Assembly (NCBI GenBank): GCA_025769875.1
Contig: JAGFNK010000885.1
Span: forward strand, 1-19,115
DNA: 19,115 nucleotides
Reading direction: 5' to 3'
From: Russula earlei
Lineage: Eukaryota > Basidiomycota > Agaricomycetes > Russulales > Russulaceae
In this document: in pieces, positions 1-7,182 of the stretch
Layout: the number at the start of each line of letters is the position of its first letter
Position numbering within the stretch: position 1 is the first letter of the stretch
The notes under the pieces: model-generated
The model's input: the letters and a program-made list of their open reading frames with translations, nothing else
Database searches by the model: none
Told to the model about the DNA's origin: nothing
Program-made: the position numbers and the translations under genes

Positions 1-1758
1 ACTCAAGCCCCGGCACATATCCTCGCGAGTTCTGCACGACAAGAACACGAGGGTGCCGTGCTAGACGGTACTTGGGCCGCCAACGGCGAGGCCTTTGTAA
101 CCGCAGGCTCTGACGGGCATGTCAAAGTCTGGACTATAACTCCCTTTCGCTGCGCGTGGACTTCCGAACGTCATTTATTTGGACTGGATGGAGATAGATG
201 CGATTTTGAAAGTCGCGGAAGACCTGGATAATGGTATTGTCGTGGCTGCGAGTAGAAGGGGCGATGTCGTCCTCTGGTCGGGTCTTGACGCCTCTCTTGG
301 CGCAGCTGACGTCCCTAGTCATAACGTCCAAAGGTTATGCATCCCCGTTCATACATTCCCGATACCAGACGTGGATTCCGATTCTGTCCCACAGCCGATG
401 GAGATTTCAGCTCTCTTTCTACAGGTCTCCTCCCCCACCAAGCTATCCATCCTCGCTTACTATCGAAACGTGTCCCGGTTCTATCGCTGCTCTGTAGACT
501 TTCTGAGCAAGCAAGCGGATGTCAAGGCTTTTGGAGATGCAGCGTCTGGTAACATTCGGTGCATACAACCAGCATTTTCCAATAATCCCGCGGAGGCGAG
601 TTTCATCCTGGCAGGCACCCAGCTCGGAAAAATCAGTATTTATGATTGGGGCACCACCTTACTGAGCGACCTGGTTCCTGCCAGCCGGCACGTCGATGTC
701 TTTCCGGATGCCCATGTGACCAACCTAGCCATGAACCCTTTCGTCATTGTTGCAGGCTCGTCTCGGGCACGATCATGGTCCTCGACATCCTCACGCTCGA
801 AACCCTGGGGTCATTTACGGCACCAATGAACCATGATGTCCGCCAGATAGAGCTTGCAGGGGATGTTCTAGTGGCAAGCGTCGGCAGCAAGGTATTGGCG
901 TGGAGCGCGGGTCATTTTAGCTCAGGTGGCAAGAATCCCACCAAGATGAAGGGCAAAGGGAAACATGGTGGTCATGGGAAATGGTTCAGTAAGCATCAGG
1001 GCAGCTAACTCTATGTACACCATCTGACCTTCCACGCATCTATAGAGCAGGCGCAACTGAGAAACGACATTGCGGAGGCCAGCGATCTTGTGGAGGGGAC
1101 CCCCCTGCAATGTTCGCTAGGCGCCGAACGCGAACAGTTGATGCAACTTCATGCTCTCGGTCTAAGTGAACGAGAAGCCGTGGAATATGCACTCATGTTG
1201 AGCAGGGATGAAGAGTTGGCTAGACTTGGAAGTGGCGGGGGCGAACACGTGCGCCAAGAGGGCGTGTTCGACGCTGAAGAAAGTTCGAGGAGCCAATCCG
1301 AGTCATCCCCGTCATCCCCGTCATCGTCTTCCATTAGGCAATACTCTCCGCCGCCATTACGCCATTCCACATCTGTGTCGAGCACAGGCTCTCGTGGGCA
1401 CCGTATACCATTATTAGCGTCACCGACGAGCTCCAATGTAAAGGTGCAAGTCTCGCCCCGCTTTTACTCTGAACCAAGGGTGGCTGGAGGGTTGCTCGGT
1501 AGTCCTCCTGATTCGGCAACAATGTCGTCCCAAGAAAGCAGGTCATTACCGTCTCGCTCCTCCGCACTGGGACCGATCACCGCTCCCTCGAAGCAAAGAG
1601 AAAAACGAAGCGCGTGGAGTAAGCCCTTACCTGGCGTGGGTTTGTCGCCTCGGACGAATTGGAAGGTTGAAGCGAATGAAGATCTCGAACTTCGGTTTGC
1701 ACTCGAGCAGAGTTTGGCGGAGGCTCAAAGTTGTGAGAAAGATATGGTTGGCACGTGA
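1..1758 (+). CDS. WD40-repeat protein with C-terminal UIM motifs, Ufo1/Pof10-like (5'-truncated, two apparent frameshifts)
   Basis: The window opens inside the gene, so its N terminus (an F-box in Ufo1/Pof10) is missing. Five WD40-like strands are visible: FVTAGSDGHVKVW (about 90-132), GIVVAASRRGDVVLW (235-276), FILAGTQLGKISIY (604-645), VIVAGS..SGTIMVLD (745-788) and VLVASVGSKVLAW (868-903). A GT-AG intron at 989-1045 (GTAAGC..TATAG, phase 1) joins WF-K-QAQLRNDIAE. The second exon holds two ubiquitin-interacting motifs, SEREAVEYALMLSRDE (1165-1212) and EDLELRFALEQSLAEA (1678-1725), separated by a Ser-rich linker. In yeast Ufo1, an F-box subunit of SCF ligases, WD40 blades bind substrate and UIMs bind ubiquitin; carrying that role over is inference. 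Reading passes from frame 1 to frame 2 near 170-185 and back near 757-766 with no usable splice sites, so two 1-nt indels are likely. It could instead be another WD40-UIM protein. Confidence 0.6.
989..1045 (+). other. Spliceosomal intron in WD40/UIM gene
   Basis: The 57-bp GT-AG intron has donor GTAAGC and acceptor TATAG. Splicing restores frame between the last WD40 blade and the UIM tail; the alternative acceptor at 1049-1050 would leave the UIM frame. Confidence 0.75.
1165..1212 (+). other. Ubiquitin-interacting motif 1
   Basis: It encodes SEREAVEYALMLSRDE. This matches the UIM pattern of an acidic run, then hydrophobic-x-x-Ala-hydrophobic-x-x-Ser and a closing acidic residue. Confidence 0.65.
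1678..1731 (+). other. Ubiquitin-interacting motif 2
   Basis: It encodes EDLELRFALEQSLAEAQS, a near-canonical UIM (acidic cluster, LRFALEQS core, trailing acid). It lies about nine residues before the stop codon. Confidence 0.75.
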
Positions 1759-2119
1759 ATTCGGCCACCGACGTTCTCTACGTTACTCTGTCTTCATTTT
1801 GATCCAAATTCACGTCTGTCACAGTGCCTCATTGAGCTTTCGTGCCACCAACTAATTTATGTCCTGCTCGGGAGAATACGGCAAAAGCGTGTAGTACATG
1901 AGGCCGACCTTGCCGAACAAGCGCCGAATGCGGGTGACCCGCAGCATGTAACAGAGACCGCTTGAGACCACGGAACACGGTGCCTGGCCTGGTCAATATG
2001 CTCCGACACTTATTTGTATCACCTTTTAAGCGGCCAACTCTTTCCCCCTATCTTCTCCCTCTGTTCACCCCAACGATCACTCGTGCCGACATTTTGAGTG
2101 TTTTTGAAGCGGCGATGCA
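1759..2119. promoter_or_regulatory. Intergenic region, presumed 3'UTR plus promoter of the deaminase-like gene
   Basis: No gene is seen here. A strongly pyrimidine-rich stretch at about 2034-2080 (CCAACTCTTTCCCCCTATC and on) follows a weak AT-rich TTTTAAG. CT blocks of this kind often lie just upstream of fungal transcription starts, which would suit a start codon near 2120. Confidence 0.35.
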
Positions 2120-3662
2120 ATGTCGTACTCTCACACTTTCGCTCGAAGTGCGCGCCTTCTTCTCTCCCATACCATGCCACAGCGAACGTTTCTTCACTCT
2201 GATGGATTAATGACTAATAATTGCAGGCCAGAATCAGTTAAGCGAGCAATTGCAGCTGCTGGAACTGCTGCGGATGAGGAGGGCGAAGCGTTCGCATGAG
2301 CGTCTGGGGGACCGCAGCTTGGAGCGCCTCGCAGAACAAGGAAGCCGCTGCGGGCGTCTAGCGGTCCAGGATAGCGAAACGCTCACGCTGCAGTTCGTCG
2401 CGCTGTCTCTCGTTGGACAGACGCCTGGCGACACAGTCGCGGTGGCGCTGGACAAGCGTGACGCGTCCAACTTTACCTTCGTCCTCGCCACGAACCGGAG
2501 ACACACCCCAGCTGACGAAGAACGAGCGCGTCAGTTCTTCGACGTTGCGGCATCCGCCGAGATGGAGCGGGCCCTCTTGTTGTTCGCTGTGGGATCTTCG
2601 ACCCGGAAACTGAACAGGCGCCTCGCGAAGTTGAAGAAGGTCATCGGCCAGTGCTTGCCTGCTGTCAGGCGTCTTGCCCAGAGATACTGGTGGCCACAGA
2701 ATGAGTTGCGGAGGAGGGCACGAGAGCTCCTTCCGGCAATGCACGCAAAGTTTGGGGAGATCCGTCCGTCCGCGCTGTATGTCAAGATCCTTCAAACGCT
2801 GGCAAGGGCCGTATCACCGAGTCACACGTTTCTCGGTTCGCCATCAAATGATGACTACGACCGCCTTCTTGATATATTGAAAATGGCCACATTCCTGCTG
2901 TCTACTCGCTTCGTGTCATGGATGGCCCAGGGCAAACGATACTCGGACCCCATGGCCGTCCTCGAGCGTCGACTGTCCAAGGTGGCTCAGTATCTGATGG
3001 GCGCCGCTAGCCTATTGGAAATGAAAAGGGCATTTCCGCGAAGAGGGGAGGCTCTTCCCTATGTCTGGGCAGCCGTGGGAGGAGAACCCCATGAGGTGGA
3101 AGACATCTTCCTATTGCGTACTCCTTTGGAGGTCGCGCGCGAGGTCGACGCCCGTCTGACGGAATCAAAGCTTCGCTCTAGGCTCACGAACCTGGACCAG
3201 TGGGCACCCTTCTCAAGCCCCCGCATCCACGCGGAGTTGCGTTTGATTGCGTCCTGCAACAGAGCCTTCCTCGATCCTTCTTTTGACACGTACGACCCGC
3301 GGAAGCGCGCCGTCGTTCGCATCGCCAGCTCTCACGATGTCTCCACGCTTTGCGCCCTATGGGTCACCGTGTACAATCGCCACTTTGGGACCCGTTTCAG
3401 GGTGTCCCCGACGGGCGGTTCCGGCAAAATTGATCGGAACTGGGCCTTCGTCCTTTCTCCACGCGAGAGGCCTGACCAGGACGTGAGCGAGTTGGTGTAC
3501 AATTTGCTCGAGAACGAGTTGGAACATCTCCAAGACTCTTCTTCCCCGAGATTGTGGCGGAGCCTGTTACGGCCTTTGACGTCGTGGGCATGCATTTCTG
3601 AGCCAGATGAGGTGCGAGTATTCCATGTATCGTTATCGGGCACATGCGTGACGGACGTTTGA
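2120..3662 (+). CDS. OTT_1508-like deaminase-fold protein with degenerate zinc-site residues
   Basis: The main exon is 2227-3662. It begins after a strong acceptor, TGACTAATAATTGCAG, and no in-frame ATG precedes the conserved part, so a short first exon is needed. My model uses ATG 2120, exon 1 2120-2147, intron 2148-2226 (weak donor GTGCGC), giving MSYSHTFARS then QNQLSEQLQLLELL and about 487 residues. The first half is helical and basic with no motif I know. The second half resembles the OTT_1508 deaminase family found in Orientia and expanded in fungi: IHAEL (H344, E346; 3228-3236), then STLCALWVTVYN (C385 at 3351), then a TGGSGKIDRNWAF segment resembling the family's GSHGK..W. Active members have CxxC where this protein has S382-T-L-C385, and the GSHGK histidine is Gly. 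Family activity in fungi is unproven; this copy may be inactive. Confidence 0.62.
2148..2226 (+). other. Proposed first intron of the deaminase-like gene
   Basis: The acceptor side is strong, with a branch-like TGACTAAT about 10 nt before TTGCAG. The donor GTGCGC is weak and was chosen because it gives the phase (1) needed to join an ATG-initiated exon to the long exon. Confidence 0.4.
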
Positions 3663-4630
3663 GCACAGAGGTGGGTCGTCCGCCGGAGTAGGCACCGTCG
3701 GAACCGGGGCAGCACTCCAACCTACGTGCGTCTTCCTGCCTCACCTAGCGGCGTCATCGTTGGTCAAGCATTTGGGTTATAAAGGTATCATCGCGTGCCT
3801 CGGATCCAAAGGTGGCGAATTCGTCCTCGCCCGCGACGCTTCTCGTTGACGCCGACGCACCCGTCGTCCAGAAGGGCAAGGGCGTCGCCACTACCGCAAA
3901 GTATGATGCGATACGACATCACACGGCCTGCGACCCCACCGCCCACGACACGGAGGTCGTTCCGTGCGTCACCGGCAGATAGCGGCGCGGGACCCGGATA
4001 GTATCGGTCGCTTTTTGTGCCGCGTCATCGCCCAGTTCTTGTACTTGTACAAGACGTGACGCCCAGAGGTGTTGCCCTTCGATATCTGCCTCACCGCCTC
4101 CGCCACCACACCATTCCTTTCTCTTTCCTCTCTCCCTTCGTGCCCGAACCCGTCACATGGTTGAGCCACCTCCAGCAGTTCAACTTTGATGTCCTATTCG
4201 GTTATCGCCTCGCTCGTAATGGAGTGCCGTTCCGCTCTTTTCCCTTGGATGTTACCTACTACCGTGCCCACTTCGACTCTTCCTTCATCTCTCTCATGGT
4301 CCTCTCTCGCGTGCCGTGGGTGGGGCCAGTCCGAGTGACCACGTAGATCATTCGTTCCCAGCGTTTCCAAGCGAGGTCCAAATACTCTGTGGCGCTGCTA
4401 GCGCGTTTATCCATGGTTGGGTGATAAGCCCAACGTGTGCCTCGCTCACGAGGCCAATTGCTGTGTAAAAAATCTCAGGCTATACAAAGCGCGGGCGACG
4501 GGCGCTCTTCATCGCACTTGTCCGTCAGCGTGCCGCTTCTGGTTCGTGGGTAATTCTAGACGATCACCTTCCTCCCGGACGCTACATCCTCACTGGTGAG
4601 CTTTCGCCTGTATGTCGAGCGAGTGTCACC
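3663..4630. other. Gene-poor stretch between deaminase-like and F-box genes
   Basis: I see no convincing gene in these 968 bases. The longest + frame, 4017-4346 (109 codons), is rich in Arg, Pro and Phe and matches nothing I recognise. Short coding-like pieces occur at about 3780-3960 in more than one frame without splice sites to join them, so a decayed gene remnant is possible. A 10-bp palindrome CTTGTACAAG lies at 4044-4053. The right-hand part presumably holds the F-box gene promoter. Confidence 0.4.
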
Positions 4631-4818
4631 ATGCCTGAAGTCAGTAAGCTTCACATAATCCTCTCCGTTGTCACGTCTCATCACTCACTCGCTTCGTCTA
4701 GTCATTATTGCCTTGCGCTGCCCACTCCTCGAGTACGATTGGTGGTCCTTCCCAAGCCTCGTCCGAAGCAAGTCCTTGTGCACGTCGTCAGGGTTTGTCT
4801 ATTTGCTCAGTATCGATA

Positions 4819-6249
4819 ATGACAACTGACCAATCGATTTTAAACCACGTAGGAATCAACGCGCTCTCCGATGATGTCCTCGTGGACATATTCCACATCT
4901 ATGTGAATAACTGGACCATTACGGCAAGCGGATGGCATACACTGGTCCATGTGTGTCAAAGATGGCGATATATCGTATTTGCATCGCCACGTCGCCTGAA
5001 CTTGCGAATTGAATACACTGGAAAAGGACCCATGTCTGACATGCTGGACGTCTGGCCAGCCTTGCCTGTGGTGATAAGTCGAGATCTCACAACACATCAA
5101 TTTTCGAAATCATACGTCGACTCTTGCTGGGGAAACGTATCTGTTGCCCTCGAGTCGGAGCACCATCATCGCATATGTGCAATCGAACTGTTCCTTATTC
5201 CAACTTCCCATTGGGAAATGTTGACAGTGGCGATGCAGAAACCATTCCCGCAGCTAACGTATCTGCAGTTTTGGGTAGAAAACAACGCTGTGACGTCCCT
5301 TCCAGCTTCATTCTTAGGCGGATCCGCCCCACTTCTCCAAATTCTCTCGTTGAGGAATTGTCCATTTCCAGGAATTCCTACATTACTTTTGTCTGCCAGT
5401 CAACTCGTCATGCTTGACCTTTGGAATATTCCCGATTCCGGTTTCTTTTCGCCCCAGGATTTGGTTGCCGCCCTGTCCGTCATGTCCACACTTGAAACTC
5501 TTGGCCTTCAATTTCAATCCCCTCAATATCCGGCAACTCGACCTCCACCTTCCCTCGCTCGCTCTGTCGTCCCTGCTCTCGCCCATCTTATGTACCAAGG
5601 CGTTCACGAGTACTTGGAGGACTTACTGACCCAAATCGAGGCACCTTTTCTCAAAAGACTCGTGATAACATTCTTCATGGACCTCGACTTTGTCGTCCCG
5701 CAACTTCACCAGTTGATCAGTCACGCAAAATCGTTCAAGACATGCGACAGAGCGGTTGTGCGCACTTCCGATCGTGCAATCCGATTTGCAGTTTTAAGAG
5801 GAACAAATCAGTCCCCGGACCTCTCGTTGGAAATCAGCTGCAGAGCGTTGTATTGGCAGCTTGCATCGCTGGCCCAGGTCTGCAGCTCATCCTTGCCCCT
5901 CCTCTCCACTTTGGTTCAGCTCGACATCGTGGTTGGTGTGCCTCAACCACACTGGAAAGATGACATGGAAGTCACTCAATGGCTGCAACTCCTGGACCCG
6001 TTCACTGCTGTGAATGATCTGCGCCTATCTGATCAAGTTGCGCGACATGTCTTCCAAGCCCTGGAAGAGCTTGCCGAAGAAAGAGTAACAGAAGTCTTAC
6101 CCGCACTACAGAACGTCTTCTTGAGCGGCCTCCAGCCATCAGAGCCTGTTCCGGCATATATGGAGCGAGTTGTCGCGCAACGACAGCTCTCTGGTCACCC
6201 TGTGGCAGTCTACCCTTTGGGAGACCGGAGAAATTATTCTAGCACGTAG
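4819..6249 (+). CDS. F-box protein with leucine-rich C-terminal region
   Basis: This is an intron-free ORF of 476 residues from ATG 4819. Residues about 12-60 look like an F-box: INALSDDVLVDIFHIYV, then VCQRWRYIVFASPRRLNLRI, which follows the usual LPxELLxxIF..C..W..I pattern. The remainder shows irregular leucine-rich segments such as LQILSLRNCPFPGIPTLLL and LETLGLQFQ. Agaricomycete genomes carry large lineage-specific families of such proteins, thought to be Skp1-binding substrate receptors of SCF ubiquitin ligases; the substrate cannot be read from sequence. The frame stays open upstream, and an alternative start at ATG 4631 with a 62-bp intron 4640-4701 (GTCAGT..CGTCTAG) would add about 42 Ser/Ala-rich residues. 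I prefer 4819 because the F-box then starts near the N terminus. Confidence 0.75.
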   Translation: MTTDQSILNHVGINALSDDVLVDIFHIYVNNWTITASGWHTLVHVCQRWRYIVFASPRRLNLRIEYTGKGPMSDMLDVWPALPVVISRDLTTHQFSKSYVDSCWGNVSVALESEHHHRICAIELFLIPTSHWEMLTVAMQKPFPQLTYLQFWVENNAVTSLPASFLGGSAPLLQILSLRNCPFPGIPTLLLSASQLVMLDLWNIPDSGFFSPQDLVAALSVMSTLETLGLQFQSPQYPATRPPPSLARSVVPALAHLMYQGVHEYLEDLLTQIEAPFLKRLVITFFMDLDFVVPQLHQLISHAKSFKTCDRAVVRTSDRAIRFAVLRGTNQSPDLSLEISCRALYWQLASLAQVCSSSLPLLSTLVQLDIVVGVPQPHWKDDMEVTQWLQLLDPFTAVNDLRLSDQVARHVFQALEELAEERVTEVLPALQNVFLSGLQPSEPVPAYMERVVAQRQLSGHPVAVYPLGDRRNYSST

Positions 6250-6466
6250 CCAATATCTTCATGCTCCCCATCGAATTAGCATCTGACATCAACTAGCTTC
6301 TGTGCGATTGTCATTATTTGGCTAGAGGCACCCTAGTTACCGTACTATTACTCAAAATTCGCCCTTCTAACGCCGTATCATACCTTGAATCCAATGCAGT
6401 TCCCTTGATAGGAAAAGTCATCAGTCACAGGGCTACGCGGTTCTTGAAAAGGACATTACATCGAAT

Positions 6467-6913
6467 ATGAATACGTGTCTGTGCAGGTGTGGTGCATCGC
6501 GGCAATACATCCACATCGATATCTCCGTGCGACATCAGAGGAACAACAAACGAGATGGACATGCGACGACTACGTCATCCAATGGAAACGAAACGATCCC
6601 GCTTCCGTCGCCAAGCTCACCCACGATATTCCGTCCACAGAAAGCGGTTCGATTCGAGATACCGTGCGAGCTGGGCCCGAACGCGGTGGTGATGAGCCCA
6701 TTGAGGAGACGAGAGCGCGTGAATAGACGGATCGAGGAGTGGAGAGCTTGCCATGAACTGAATGAGGTCCTCCTAGGCCCACTCATCGTAGACACCGGCG
6801 CGCGCTGCCTGTCGCCCGAGATTGCAGAGCAGAACGCAGGGTGGTGTACCGAGTGTACAACCAATGGAATGTTCATGAGTGGGCTAGACAGTATAGCGGC
6901 ATTGGGGCAATAG
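6467..6913 (+). CDS. Small hypothetical protein (148 aa)
   Basis: The ORF runs from ATG 6467 and I do not recognise it. It has a Cys-containing start (MNTCLCRCGASRQ), a Thr/Ser/Pro-rich middle and a basic amphipathic helix (RRRERVNRRIEEWRACHELN) followed by LLGPLIVD. Cysteines near the end form CTEC. A 161-codon frame overlaps it on the other strand (6535-7020); the + frame looks more protein-like because its charged helix is coherent. The first residues might be an intron artefact, since GT..AG pairs occur at 6487-6535. It lies between the F-box gene and the 3' end of the BAR-SH3 gene. Confidence 0.4.
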   Translation: MNTCLCRCGASRQYIHIDISVRHQRNNKRDGHATTTSSNGNETIPLPSPSSPTIFRPQKAVRFEIPCELGPNAVVMSPLRRRERVNRRIEEWRACHELNEVLLGPLIVDTGARCLSPEIAEQNAGWCTECTTNGMFMSGLDSIAALGQ

Positions 6914-7182
6914 CTCTGTCTCAAACCGTTGTGCTGAGGACTGTCCAAAGCAAAGAAATAAGTATAAAAACATGCGCTGGTATACATGCGTTCCGGAAAA
7001 TAACAACGAACCAAGGGCACGCTGTGCCTGTTCTATACAAGATATCGTGTCATAGTTGCCCCTCGCCAAGCCCCGAATCTACAAAAAATGGGGAGAAGGT
7101 ATAGAAGGAACGGAACGAATCTTGATACCCAAGACCGTCCTGTATGGACGAACCCCCCTTTCAACATCATACGACCCGCGAT

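Noticed and set aside
4044..4053. Perfect palindrome CTTGTACAAG
   Set aside because: A 10-bp palindrome is expected by chance in 19 kb and no partner site was seen nearby.
4017..4346. 109-codon + ORF as a real gene
   Set aside because: No recognised motif, low-complexity Arg/Pro/Phe composition, and no splice or conservation evidence available.
4631..4818. Upstream ATG 4631 as start of the F-box protein
   Set aside because: Possible with an intron at 4640-4701, but the added residues are low-complexity and the F-box normally lies near the N terminus; kept only as an alternative.
6535..7020. 161-codon minus-strand ORF
   Set aside because: It overlaps the better-looking + frame 6467-6913, and its composition shows no coherent domain.
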